Shown here: one piece after another, positions 1 to 10,171 of the stretch
Position numbering within the stretch: position 1 is the stretch's first letter
Layout: the number at the start of each line of letters is the position of its first letter
Source of the DNA: Symmetrospora coprosmae
Lineage: Eukaryota; Basidiomycota; Cystobasidiomycetes; Symmetrosporaceae
Length of the DNA: 34,597 nt
Direction: 5' to 3'
Assembly: GCA_008802785.1 (NCBI GenBank)
Contig: VUYT01000064.1
Span: forward strand, 1-34,597
Made by a program: the position numbers and the translations under genes
The notes under the pieces: generated by a model
Seen by the model: only the letters and a program-made list of their open reading frames with translations
Database searches by the model: none
What the model was told of the DNA's origin: nothing

Positions 1-130
1 AACCCGAACTGCAAGACCCGCCTCGTCAACGCACTCTGCTTACTTTCAGTGAGCGTATTGACGTCTGGGCCTTACACGCGCATCCCGCGAAAAGATCGGC
101 TTTTGACCGCAGACCAACGCAAACAGCACA

Positions 131-400
131 ATGGCCGACGAATTCGATCCACAGGCGGATCACTCAGTACAAGAGTGGAAGCAGGCTTACATGGCCGAGC
201 TGGCAAAGTACACCCAGCTCAAAAAAGCTGTGCAGGATGCCGAGGACAAAGCCTCCGAGCTGGAGCTGGAGGTAAAGTACGGCAAGGCAGAGCCGGAGGC
301 AGCAGCGGAGCCAACGCTCGCATGCTACTATGCGAAAGGGCCGACTAATGGCTACAGTGGTAATTGCGCGTGCACGGGAGGGCTAAGCCTGATAGAATGA
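131..400 (+). CDS. Small charged coiled-coil-like protein, unknown function, C-terminus uncertain
   Basis: The ATG lies in a good context (CACAATGGCC) and opens 89 codons. The first ~60 residues are charged and helix-prone (EWKQAYMAELAKYTQLKK...), with G/C-ending codons as in the other genes here. An in-frame TGA upstream and possible acceptors at about 49 and 110 suggest a spliced 5' leader, so an earlier coding exon outside the window cannot be excluded. Codon quality falls after residue ~62. A possible intron (donor GTAAAG at about 272, branch-like CTAAT and CTACAG near 357) would end the protein after about 48 residues. I do not recognise a family. It converges on the serine-rich gene to its right. 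Confidence 0.4.
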   Translation: MADEFDPQADHSVQEWKQAYMAELAKYTQLKKAVQDAEDKASELELEVKYGKAEPEAAAEPTLACYYAKGPTNGYSGNCACTGGLSLIE

Positions 401-571
401 TGCAACAACAGTCCACTGACGGTCTATGAGCCTGAATCCGGATGTATTGAATTGGTATCGATGAGAGTGCAAGCGAGCGAGTATAGCGTCGCTGATGATG
501 GGTCGTAATGTCGTGTGTTACTCCCTGCTCGTCCTTCCCGATTCTCCATGACCAGCCCTGGCGGTCATCTC

Positions 572-1654
572 TCAAAAACGGTCGGGAGGGAGGCCGTCCT
601 CGACTTGCACCGATGGAGATTGATCGAAGACGTACCGCGCAGAGCGCGGACTAGTTGGGTAGCGTCGTCGCCTACTGTGCGCATGGCTCTCGGATTGGCA
701 CATGTGAGGCAGTTCCGCGGGGACGTCGCAGGCAGTAGGTCCAAGATTGGGAGACACGCCCGCAGAATGATAGCCGGACTCTGCGCGCTCGTGCGTCAAA
801 TCCGAGATGGACGGAGCGTCGTGCACAGTCACGTTTGACGACCACGATACGCTCAAGCGATGCCCGCGGCTGCGTGTATAGTTTAGGCCGTCTCGACTCG
901 CGCTGCGCTGGCTCGGTCTGCTGCTGCTGCTGCTGGTGGCGGGTACCGCAGACACATCATCGTGTGACGGGCGACGGTTGCTGTTACGATTCGCAGCACG
1001 AGGGGGAACAATAGAGGTGATGTCGAAGGACGTCGCTGTGGCGGAGGCGCTGTCGGCAGCCGAGAGGGGGGGCGTTTCGGGCGACCGCTTCAGGGCTGCT
1101 TCGATACGGTTGGCGCCGTACTTCGCAATGAGATTGCGGTACTCGGAGTAGTCCTCATCGCCTCCTTCGTCAAAGACGAAATCGCAGACGGTTTCTCCGC
1201 CCAGAGTGGCGAGAGGAGGCGTCGTTGGAGAAGAGGATTCGGATGGCGTGACGGGGAGGGAGCTTTCGCTGCTATGCGAGTAGATGCTACTTCCGCCGGA
1301 CGACGAGCTTGCGTTGCTGTCTCCGCGATTGCTGTAGAATCGAAACCGGGTAGGATCCGCTCCAGTATGGGTCAGCCTGAGTTACTCGGAGGGCGCCCTG
1401 TGGCGACTGTCGAACGCATGTCCGAGAAGCGTGCCTGGATACAGGATCACTCACAAGTATGATATGTTGTTCGTACGCACAGACAGAAGTCCACTGCTGC
1501 CTTCGTCTTCCTGGCTGCTGCTACCGCTGCTACTGCTGTAGCCGCCGTGGCCGCCTCTTTGCCCTGAGGTGGACGTGGCCGACGGCGATAGCGAACCGCC
1601 AACGCGCCTGGACGTCGTCTCCCTCAATAGAGTGGGCCGCTTCGCAGAGGACAT
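572..1654 (-). CDS. Serine-rich, probably disordered protein of unknown function
   Basis: I read two exons, 1455-1654 and 572-1331, giving 319 residues. The ATG at 1654 sits in a good context (CGCAATGTCC). The intron has a GTGAGT donor and TACAG acceptor, and the join preserves frame (TT|C, Phe). The protein is dominated by Ser, Arg, Gly and Pro tracts, including poly-Ser near residues 45-75 and after residue 185. One more ordered, acidic-to-amphipathic stretch lies in the middle (VCDFVFDEGGDEDYSEYR, then LIAKYGANRIEAALKR) and is the best candidate for a functional motif. No transmembrane segment or signal peptide is visible. I cannot place it in a family. Confidence in the gene is fair because the frame stays open and codon-biased across both exons. 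Confidence 0.72.
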
Positions 1655-2850
1655 TGCGATGGTCGTGCTGATTGTGTGAAGCGTAATTGCGTGGCCTCGC
1701 AGAGTGCGCTTCTGGGTGTTCGGATGTCTTCGGAGGTATTTTCGTACTTGATGGACGTCGACGTCCAGACTGAGTACTCGCTGTAACGCCGGAGCCGTCG
1801 TAGATGTCGGTATCTCCAGGAACAGCAGCGGTAGACAGCAAGGGACAGTTGCCCTTCTGCGTATGGAGATAGAATGCACAGTGTGAATAGCGAAAGGGGG
1901 AGTACGGAAGGAGCGAAGCGGCGCCCGCACTTGTCCCTCCCCTTCTGCCCTTGTGCTCGCTCGCCTGCTGCCCGCCCATCCACCCGCCCATCGGCCGTTC
2001 GTGCCCTCTTTCCTGAAATCTGAGGCGCATCGTCGGCGCAGATGACCGCAACCACAAAACCGCGCTTGACCCTCGGCTGTCTCGTGAGCGAAAGCTTGTC
2101 GATCACGCGCCTGTCAGCGGGATCGACAGCAGATCGGCCCTGGCTGAGTAAGAAGACAAGGTCCGGCGCTAAGGGGGTCTGCATTTGCTCATCTCAGCAA
2201 GATCGAGGCGCGTGTCAGGCACAGGAGCACTCAGGAGCACTTTGTACACAGTGCGCGTAAACGGGTCTCGTCGCATTGCGTTCTGCCCGCGCACAATGGC
2301 CGGAAGACTATAGACACATTCCCAGATCAACTTGTGGCTCACAGCTTCGTGGACGACGCCCACGAACGAGGCACATGTGGGGCGACTGAGGGTACTCTGA
2401 CCTCGAAGCTGTACCTGCCGGAACATGCACAACAACGAACAAACTGTTGCAGACATCCCCGAAAAGACCGTTCGCTTGTGTGGTCGCACGCGTCAAGGAA
2501 CGACTGTAGGTGCTTCTGGATGGGCGAATCCTTCGCGGTCAGCATGCAAGGGCTTCCGCCGCAGCAGCGTGCGTTCCGTCTCGTAAATGCAAGTCACGGA
2601 AGTCAGTACGCGTTGCGTGAGGCCTTTGGTGACGAGGTCAGGCTTCGTGATCAGACACTATAGCATGGTCTTGCAGGCTTGGAGACTGGCACTTGTGAGG
2701 ATCGGGCATGGCGAAGCGACCTCGGGCATCGGGCACGTGGTCTCCGGGCCCAGGAACGGCTGGGAGTCGACTCGGTCGTCTGCTTAGGCACGCCAAACCC
2801 CATCACATTAGTCAGTCCTCGTTTGATACATCTCTGGAGAGTCTCTCGAC
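1655..2850. other. Intergenic region between divergent genes
   Basis: About 1.2 kb separates the start of the serine-rich gene (-) from the start of LYC1 (+). Several short open frames occur on both strands (for example near 2169-2489 and 2334-2663), but none has convincing codon bias, splice structure or family resemblance. I see no tRNA. It presumably holds both promoters and 5' leaders; I could not identify a specific control site. Confidence 0.5.
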
Positions 2851-4228
2851 ATGTCGCGCAATCCAGGCGGGTCCGCATCGCGAGCGTGGTCCGCGTCGGT
2901 CCCATTGCAAGGCGATGGATCGGGCTTGGTCGTCAAGGAGGCCAGTCGAGCGCAATGGCTCAAGACGCACGAGCACGAGTACAAGTTCTGGGGCGGCGGA
3001 CTGAGCCTCGAAGATTTCTCGAGGAGGGAGGTCCACTTGTGCGAAGAGTCTGCTTTGGGTTTGCAGGGCTGGCGACCTTGGTGAGTCCTCTTGTGTTGTC
3101 CAAGGCGGTCGTGAGGGTGAAGGCTGAGGTGCCTCTGTCACCGCTCGCTAGGGTTCTGGTTCCTGAAGACAACATTGAGACTCTCGACTTACTCGCCTTC
3201 TGCGAGACGTTCGCACGCCCGGTGCTGCTCAAGTCAGGCGAAGATGCAGCAGCGACTGACTCCATCTGCCACTCTGTGCTGAGCGTGGTACGTACTCGAT
3301 CCGCATCCTCGGTCATACACCCTTCCAATGCTAACGCCGTCTTGTTGTATCTCCCTCAGTTCACTCCAGAGTGAGTCCGCAAACCTGATGCTCGAGCACC
3401 CGTCCCGCACCTACGCCGTAGACAAGCTGACGCATCGGCATCGCCTCCCTTCTCCACAGATCGTATCGCAGAAGAGGCTATGCTCAGCGGCTGCTGTCCA
3501 TGCTACATGCTGAGCTCGCTCGCGAATCTCCTTTATCTGTCCTTTTCTCCGATATTGGCAATTTCTATTCCCGAGTGAAACCAGCTCTCGCCGCGGACAA
3601 GCCAGGCGCAGGATGGGAGCTTGTCTCGCCTGTGCAAGTCACCTGGAGTTTAGACGATGATGTGCGCGCGCAAGCCGCTGAAGGCACTCGGCTTCACTGG
3701 TTGGCGGAATCGGACCTCCCCATGCGATGCAAGCAAGATGTCCAGCTCGTGCGCGAGGACATTGGCGCGAAGAACGAGCCTGCATTCGCTATCTTGCCAA
3801 CGCACGAGCAGGTCATCTGGCATATCCAAAAGACCAAGTGGTACGAGGACATCGAAGCACCGCTTGGCCGGAAAGGTCAGCCTCGCCTCGAGAAATGGGG
3901 TTGCGAGCTTCGTCGGGAGGGCACATCCGAAGGCACGGTGCCATTTGCTATCTGGACATACGGCCTCGCAAAGAAGGAAGTCAGCATTATCCGCCTGCGC
4001 TGCTCCACCGCGACAGACCTCCGTTTGCTTGTGCAAGCGGCGCAGCAGGCTGGCAAGGAGGCCGGCATGCAGAAGATCACTGCGTGGAACGTCGAGCAGC
4101 AATTGCTCGAGGGCACGGGTTGGGAGAACGCGCCCCGGAACAGTAGCTTGCCAGCTGTGGCTTGGTATGGGAGCGAGACCAGCACGGCGCCGCGATGGTG
4201 CTACAACGAGCATTTTGCATGGTGCTAG
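2851..4228 (+). CDS. LYC1: LYC1-like lysine N6-acetyltransferase (GNAT superfamily)
   Basis: Four exons, 2851-3080, 3152-3287, 3360-3370 and 3460-4228, give 381 residues in one frame, close to the usual fungal LYC1 length. The N-terminal part (THEHEYKFWGGGLSLEDF, then W..WVLVPEDN) and the acetyl-CoA-binding motif around residues 123-137 (FTPESYRRRGYAQRLL) fit this GNAT family, as does SVLFSDIGNFYSR. In yeasts LYC1 acetylates the side chain of free lysine, the first step of a lysine degradation route. The third exon is only 11 nt, yet it is needed to keep frame and it completes the conserved FTPESYRRRGYA segment. The first intron's join restores Trp (TG|G). The preceding intron (3288-3359, 72 nt) has no stop, so retention would insert 24 residues. 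The start is the least certain part: an in-frame TGA lies just upstream of 2851, so either this ATG is used or there is an unseen first exon. Confidence 0.85.
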
Positions 4229-4726
4229 AGCCTTGTTGTATTACAGGTACGCAAAGGGTCAAGGGTAAATGGCGATTCAACCCGTATATGAGAGGCTAGT
4301 CGTGCCCTGATGGGGTCGGCTACCGCAGCTCGTGTAGTGTCAGCGTAGTTCCTTAACCGCCCATATTCGACCTTCGTGCGGGCTGTGTAATGCATATCAA
4401 TTTGCGTCCGGCTCTTCTTCGTATATCGCCCCCTTCTCTGGTTTGCCCTCCTGTTGGCAGGCTGCCTTATAATCGTTCCGCTGCCAGTCTCTGCCTGGCG
4501 CGCGAAGAAGGTCCCTCTGAACGTCTGTTCAGCAAGGAGAACCCAGCAGCGCTATCTTCGAGAGCCGACTTACAGCACGGATTGCTTGAACTTTGGACTG
4601 GTCCATCGCTTCCTGCTGGAGGGCGCGACCTTCGAGGGCGCCGGCGTCAGCGGAGCCGCAATGCCGAATCCTAGCTCTGTCTGAATGAACTTTGGCTCTC
4701 TGCGCACACCGCCCAGCGGTCGCGCT
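4229..4726. other. Convergent 3' intergenic region
   Basis: About 500 bp lies between the stop of LYC1 and the stop of the F-box gene. Two overlapping open frames (4390-4674 and 4454-4684, +) lack family resemblance and consistent codon bias, so I treat this as 3' UTR and spacer. Confidence 0.5.
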
Positions 4727-6481
4727 TCAGTTCGGTATGTATCGTCGAAGGCGTGGCGATGCTTCGCGCGTGGCCAGCTCGGTACCTGGCATCTGAAGCG
4801 AGATTGTGTTGCGGTCTGATGTCAGTGCGCTGCCTACGGGGGTAGACGAGCGGACAAGTACCAACATCCTCATTTGGTCTTTCGCCACAGCATGGCCGTC
4901 GCCTCGGGAGAAGAGAGGGACTTCGAAGCGATAGGCGATGCCTTTGGCATCCATAAGCGTTCTGGCAGTGAGCACTCTGGTCTGCATCTCCTTCCGGAAT
5001 GCATCGTCTCTATCGATTACCACGGGCAGGATCTCCTTTGATAAGGCGTGACCAACGCTACCCTGGTAGGCCGTGGTGAGGAAATCGTCGAAGTCTTCAG
5101 AGTCAGGATCCCAGTGGTACCTTCGGAAGATAGCTTGGTCGATCGCCTTCAGTCGTTCTATCAGATGATCTGTGTCGTGTCCGCTGAGAATTTCCTCCGG
5201 GTCGTCCTCGTACCAGAAGAGCCGTTCGAAAGCCCATGTTTGATAGATGTGATCCCAATCGAGGACTAGTTCGATGGAGCATAGGTTCGGTGCAACTAGT
5301 GCTGAGAGCCACGCTTCCACGCTGTCGAAAAAGGCCTTTGAATCGTTGTAGGCGAAATCCGTCCAGGGATGTTGCTCTGTGGGCGCGAACCAATTCGCAT
5401 AGAAGGCGATGCTGACGGAGGTGAGCGAGTCGGGAAGGTCCGAGAATGGGAAGCTCTCGCCGGTCTGTAGTTGATGAGACAGTGCGTTAAATTGCGCCGT
5501 CTGGATATTTGGACAACGCTTGAGGAGCTGCAGCGTGAGTACGCCAGGGTCGTGATCGTATTGAGCGAGCTCGTATACGTCATTCTCGGTGTTCAACGTG
5601 GCGTATGGGGCTAGAAGGCGGAGGTGCAGCAGCTGGGTGAGCTGCAGGGCGCTGGGCTGCGAATCGAAGATACCGACAACATCCGGCAGATGGCTTTGGT
5701 CTATCTCTAACGTGGTGAGTCCTTGGAGAAATGGAAGACTGATGAAGTTACTGAAGGTATAGTCGACCGCAAAGTGTTGGAAAATGCTATAGCGCGATGG
5801 GATGCCGGAGTCGGAGCTTTCCACCAGGTAGCGGCAGCTGAAGGACCTGATGGACGGAGCGACTTGCATGAAAATATCTGGCCAGAATCCGCCTCGCTGA
5901 TCGACTACACCGACACGGAGTTCGTGCCATAAGATCGATAGAGGCGCGATGTGCTCGAGGACGAAGCGCGGTGGTCGCGTCTGCTGACGGAGGATATGTA
6001 CGAGATCGACCAGGTTGATGCTCCGAGAGCTGCGGTTGCGTAGGCTGATGTGAAAGAGCATACGGTACGTGTCAAAGAGCTCTCGAAGCCGCCAGACCTC
6101 TATCCCCATGACAAGGACCACATGAGTGACAGTGTGGGCGTGTCTTCGCAGGAGATTTCGGATAGCAAGTCCGTCTGCGGATGTGGTTCTCCAGCGAGCG
6201 ATGCGCAGCAATATGGACGTCGTTGGGAAGCGTGCTTGCTGCAAGGCAACGAGAGCCGCCCTCTGGCCCGGACGGTCTGTGATAGTAAGGTGTCGAAATA
6301 CGCCACTCTGGGCGATGGGCTGGAGTGCCCGGCAGACGGTGGAGAGGCTTGCGAGATCAGGCTTGTCGAGGTGCGAGCAGACTTCATCTAGAAGCTCATT
6401 CGACAGACGCAGGATGGGTGCGAGGATCCAATTCCGACGCGTTCGGCGACGGAGCTCCTTGGCTGTCACGTTGAACGCCAT
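4727..6481 (-). CDS. F-box protein
   Basis: A single uninterrupted 584-codon frame, unusual beside its intron-rich neighbours. Residues about 22-65 (ILRLSNELLDEVCSHL, DLASLSTVCRALQPIAQ, FRHLTI) have the F-box pattern: a leading Leu/Pro-position hydrophobic segment, L..I/V...L, L..L..VC..L and a closing hydrophobic strand. F-box proteins recruit substrates to SCF ubiquitin ligases through Skp1. The remainder contains repeated Leu-rich stretches spaced like irregular leucine-rich repeats (LTTLEIDQSHLPDV, LTQLLHLRLLAPY, LPDSLTSVSIAF), which suggests a substrate-recognition solenoid, though I cannot count clean repeats. Such F-box/LRR-like single-exon genes often occur in families in basidiomycetes. 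Substrate unknown. Confidence 0.82.
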   Translation of the reverse strand: MAFNVTAKELRRRTRRNWILAPILRLSNELLDEVCSHLDKPDLASLSTVCRALQPIAQSGVFRHLTITDRPGQRAALVALQQARFPTTSILLRIARWRTTSADGLAIRNLLRRHAHTVTHVVLVMGIEVWRLRELFDTYRMLFHISLRNRSSRSINLVDLVHILRQQTRPPRFVLEHIAPLSILWHELRVGVVDQRGGFWPDIFMQVAPSIRSFSCRYLVESSDSGIPSRYSIFQHFAVDYTFSNFISLPFLQGLTTLEIDQSHLPDVVGIFDSQPSALQLTQLLHLRLLAPYATLNTENDVYELAQYDHDPGVLTLQLLKRCPNIQTAQFNALSHQLQTGESFPFSDLPDSLTSVSIAFYANWFAPTEQHPWTDFAYNDSKAFFDSVEAWLSALVAPNLCSIELVLDWDHIYQTWAFERLFWYEDDPEEILSGHDTDHLIERLKAIDQAIFRRYHWDPDSEDFDDFLTTAYQGSVGHALSKEILPVVIDRDDAFRKEMQTRVLTARTLMDAKGIAYRFEVPLFSRGDGHAVAKDQMRMLVLVRSSTPVGSALTSDRNTISLQMPGTELATREASPRLRRYIPN

Positions 6482-6823
6482 CGCGTCTGGCTTACGGAGA
6501 GGATAGCATCAGCACAGGCACAGCGCTCTGCGCGATGGCACTCTTTGCGTCCGCTCACGCACGCCGTCCACTTCAAGGCCTTGCACTTGTCGTTGAGTCC
6601 CGTGTAGAGTCGAGTCCGCAGCTGGCAGAGGATGTACGTGGGACCTCACGTGGGTGACGAGCGACCGGACCATCGGCCACACAGCAAAGTGGAACAGCAG
6701 CATGCTGGCAGATTCATTGACGCTGCAGCTGTAGGATGCTACATCTGGGTATGAGAGCTATCGCTAGGAGGGTACCTTCGAGAGAGCCGTAACAAGCTGT
6801 TCGAAGCGGTGATGTCGGATACT
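6482..6823. other. Spacer upstream of the F-box gene
   Basis: About 340 bp between the stop of the 95-residue gene and the start of the F-box gene, both on the minus strand. It should hold the F-box promoter and the upstream gene's 3' UTR. I see no convincing coding frame or named site. Confidence 0.45.
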
Positions 6824-7519
6824 TCAAGCAGTGAACTTCATGCCGCCAGCCTGCGGACGTGCAAGGCAATAACGCATTGTAAGCCCCAGCTCCCTGCGAG
6901 AGTCGTCCACAAACATGACCGCTCACTCCAGCTGCGCCCTGGCCTGGGTTGCCCTCAGAGTATCCTGGATTGGGCAGAAGGAAACCAACGTCAGAAAGCG
7001 AGACGACAACTGGCCAGCTTCCTAGGAGAGACGCTCCATGCACTGACCAGGTCTGCCAAAGCCGACTGGGTGCTCGACACGGTCCTCTGGGGCAGTCGGG
7101 TGCGCATCGTGCTTGTTGCCCTGTGGCGGGAGGCAAGATGGCATGATTCAGTACTTCAGATCTGCATGTCCCTTGGGAAGCGACTGCAACCAATGGCTTA
7201 CGTGGTGTGGGTTACCTGTGCAGCAGTAAGGCGCGCCAGTAGCGTACATGTCAGTGGCCGCTTCCCTTGCTCGCGCCGACCCTCGCAAGCCCCGCACTCA
7301 CCGAGCACGCGGTCTTCGGCAGGGAGCTCCTCGACGGGTCCGCTCTTGTTGGGAGAGTGCAGAGAACTGTCGTTGATGCAAGTCTGTTAGCACTTAACAC
7401 CTGGCATCCGGATGGCGGTGTCTGTTCTGCCCGTCCGCAATCACGCACTCGGTGTTCTCGGCATTATCCTTGGTAGCCTTGAAGGGGTGCTTGAGCTTGT
7501 CTACGAATCCGCCAGTCAT
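6824..7519 (-). CDS. Small hydrophilic protein (95 aa) assembled from six short exons
   Basis: Reading from the ATG at 7519, six exons join in frame: 7449-7519, 7302-7366, 7202-7215, 7048-7120, 6927-6964 and 6824-6850 (71, 65, 14, 73, 38 and 27 nt). Every junction has GT...AG ends, with donors GTGCGT, GTGAGT, GTAAGC, GTCAGT and GTGAGC. The product begins MTGGFVDKLKHPFKATKDN and ends AGGMKFTA. It is rich in Gly, Pro, His, Glu and Asp, has no hydrophobic segment, and carries two related elements (PAEDRVLGNPHH and APEDRVEHPVGFG), suggesting an internal duplication. It is probably cytosolic and disordered. I do not recognise a family; small stress- or starvation-induced fungal proteins have a similar character, but that is only a resemblance. 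The continuous sense across five introns makes the gene credible even though no single exon stands out. It is divergent from ILV5. Confidence 0.72.
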
Positions 7520-8213
7520 GGTGAGGTGCGTGGTTGGACTGTATGTGATGGTATGGGAGCAAGGAGAAGGAGAGCTCGTCGTTATCGGTCGCAGCACTTT
7601 CACGTGGAAAGGAGTGTCCATTCTCGAGCATGTGCTCCCAGCCACCGAGCGTCGATCAGCTCGAGCGAGGGCCGCTGTTGCGAGACGTCAGAGGTGCTGC
7701 GGCGCGTCGAACAGGTTGAAGGCATAAGTATGAGGAGGCAGAGCGAGTATACGTTAGCATCCTAGTCGCTCGTCTCGCTGGTCAGCTGTTGAAGGCGGCG
7801 CTTCTGGTGCCCGGGGTCGTCTGTCGTTAGTTGCTGGAGCTGGAGCTGCGGGGCAAGGACAACTGCGCTGCGTCCGGGACCCGCCCTGTAGAAATCGAGC
7901 TACTGTGGTGCCCGCGGAAGCCCGTTTGCACGTCTGTACAGCCAAATGCGCGACCGCTGTGTACTGTCGCGTCGAGATGGACACCCGTCAAACAGTTGCC
8001 GTCCCTGTCCCGGCAATGTAACACGCAGCGGTCAGTCGGCCGAGTCGGCGGAGTTTCCGAAAATTTGGGCTCCAGCGGAGGAGAGGCAGGGCGAGTTGGC
8101 GGCTGGCTGGCTCGTGGTGAGTCGGAAGGGGACGAGAGGACGCTGTAGCTTGGCTTCTCGAAAAGTTACGCATCTATCCTATCACCAGCTGCACATTCAC
8201 AGTACATTGCACC
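7520..8213. other. Divergent promoter region between the 95-aa gene and ILV5
   Basis: About 690 bp with no supported gene. TGAGTCG at 8118-8124 is one base from the Gcn4/CpcA element TGASTCA, which would suit an amino-acid biosynthesis gene, but one near match in this length is weak evidence. Confidence 0.4.
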
Positions 8214-9802
8214 ATGGCCTCCCGATCTGCTGCATCCACCATCGCCAGGACGGCGCTCCGAACCGCTGGAAAGCGCCAGTTCAGCTCGGTCGCCCAGAGG
8301 ACGGCGCGACCCGCTGCCCGACAGGCGCAGGCTGCTTTCCGCGCCGCCATTAGCGTGAGTGCGGACGAGCGCAGCAAGTAGATACAGTTCTCTGACATCT
8401 TGTCTACTGCAGAGCCGCGGTGTCAAGACCCTCGACTTCGCCGGCACGAAGGAGACAGTTTACGAGCGTGCAGACTGGCCCGTTCCCAAGCTCCAGGAGT
8501 ACTTCAAGAACGACACCCTTGCTCTCATCGGTTACGGTTCTCAGGGTGCGTATTGCGCTGCTCGGACAAGGGAGCGCGGTGGGCAGGCTCGTGTAGCCGG
8601 CCCCCGGAGCTGCTGGCCATGACGCGCGAGCTGCCTTTGCTGAGGCTTTGCTGCTCTCACTCACGTACAGGCCACGGCCAGGGTCTCAACGCCCGAGACA
8701 ACGGCCTGAACGTCATTGTCGGTGTCAGGAAGGATGGCGAGAGCTGGAAGCAGGCTCAGGAGGACGGCTGGGTGAGTCCGCACTTCTGAGGTGAAGTGCT
8801 CACCCACGCAGGAGCTGACATTTTTGGACGTGCTTGCAGGTGCCCGGCAAGACTCTCTTCCCCATTGAGGAGGCCCTCGAGAAGGGAACCATCATCATGA
8901 ACCTGCTCTCGGACGCTGCTCAGTCGCAGACCTGGGACCAGATCAAGCCCTACATTGTCAAGGGCAAGACCCTCTACTTTTCGCACGGTTTCTCCGTCGT
9001 CTTTGCCGATGACACCAAGGTCGTCCCTCCCAAGGATGTCGATGTCATCCTTGCCGCACCCAAGGGCTCTGGCAGGACCGTCCGAACGCTCTTCAAGGAG
9101 GGTCGTGGCATCAACGCCTCGGTCGCCGTCTGGCAGGACGTGACTGGCCAGGCAAAGGAGCGCGCTGTTGCCCTCTCGATGGCCATTGGATGCGGTTACT
9201 CGTACGAGACGACGTTCGAGAAGGAGGTCTACTCTGACCTCTACGGCGAGCGTGGTGTCCTCATGGGCGGTATCCAGGGCATGTTCCTCGCCCAGTACCA
9301 GGTCCTCCGCGAGAATGGACACTCGCCGTCCGAGGCCTTCAACGAGACTGTCGAGGAGGCGACTCAGTCCCTCTTCCCCCTCATTGGCGCACACGGCATG
9401 GACTACATGTACGCCGCCTGCTCCACCACGGCACGACGAGGCGCCCTCGACTGGTCCAAGAAGTTCTACGAGGCAAACTTGCCCGTCTTCAAGGATCTGT
9501 ACGCTAACGTCAAGAACGGAAACGAGACCCGACGATCGCTCGAGGTAGGTATTGCCTCACGTGCAAGGCAGCGGGGGAGTAGCTTGCTGACTCGCTCCTC
9601 CGTCACCGCAGTTCAACGGCCGCCCAACGTACAACGCCGACCTCAAGAAGGAGCTCGACGAGATCGACAACCAGGAGATCTGGAGGGCAGGAAAGACTGT
9701 CCGAAGTGAGTCCTTCTGCACGCGCAAAGGCTTTCGCTGGCCAGAATTGACCCGTCTCGCTCGTTCGCAGGCCTCCGCCCGGACGCCCGCGACACCGCAT
9801 AA
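8214..9802 (+). CDS. ILV5: Mitochondrial ketol-acid reductoisomerase (acetohydroxyacid reductoisomerase)
   Basis: Six exons (8214-8354, 8413-8545, 8671-8771, 8840-9544, 9612-9705, 9771-9802) give 401 residues, the usual fungal length. The enzyme converts acetolactate and acetohydroxybutyrate to dihydroxy acids with NADPH and Mg2+ in valine and isoleucine synthesis. Exon 1 encodes an Arg/Ser/Ala-rich, acid-free presequence (starts MASRSAASTIARTALRTAGK) typical of import into mitochondria. The nucleotide-binding loop GYGSQG lies at 87-92. The metal-binding DLYGE motif puts Asp and Glu at about 258 and 262, followed by GVLMGGIQGMF. The class I C-terminal helices are present (MDYMYAACSTTARRGALDW). 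The last exon is only 32 nt and adds the LRPDARDTA tail; its join (A|GC, Ser) keeps frame. Nothing looks broken. Confidence 0.97.
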
Positions 9803-10171
9803 TCGCTTCGCGGCGCCTCCTATTCCGTCTCCAAGATCGTGTATCTTACACACACTCCACGCTTGTTACGTCTCGTTAGCGCAATGCCTGCGGAAACTAG
9901 ACTACGGTATACCCCTCTTTTTGAGGCGTTCTGAGCGATGGCTGGCTTGGTCTCCTTCCTCTATGCAACGGCAACCGAAGGCCTCCAGCAGCGCTGTTAA
10001 GATTATCCGATTCTGTGCATCAGACTTGCTTGACGTCGTCTGGACGCACTGCCCCAAGCTGCCTGTGGCACCGGAGATCTCGTTGTGCTTGCCGCTATCG
10101 CTTACTGACGGACCGACTGCTAGTATTACAGGCCGACTAGGTACGTAACACTGCTGATATTCAATCCCGAA
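9803..10171. other. Convergent 3' intergenic region
   Basis: About 370 bp between the stops of ILV5 and the galactonate-dehydratase-like gene. An open frame running past the ILV5 end (to 10148) is an artefact of its last intron and exon. Nothing else is supported. Confidence 0.5.

Noticed and set aside
1530-2184. Overlapping minus-strand frames of 175 and 186 codons
   Set aside because: Arg/Ser-rich shadow frames over the start and promoter of the serine-rich gene; the frame beginning at 1654 explains the coding signal.
2679-3374. Long plus-strand open frame (231 codons) overlapping the LYC1 5' region
   Set aside because: Only its 3' part matches LYC1, reached by reading through two introns; the upstream part has no family resemblance and the true exon 1 is in another frame.
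4390-4684. Two overlapping small plus-strand frames
   Set aside because: Lie between convergent 3' ends, with no splice signals, codon bias or recognisable product.
8118-8124. TGAGTCG as a Gcn4 site for ILV5
   Set aside because: One mismatch to TGASTCA and only a single copy; mentioned but not called as a site.
8756-9394. 212-codon minus-strand frame opposite ILV5
   Set aside because: Antisense shadow of a highly biased gene; the sense strand is certain from ILV5 motifs.
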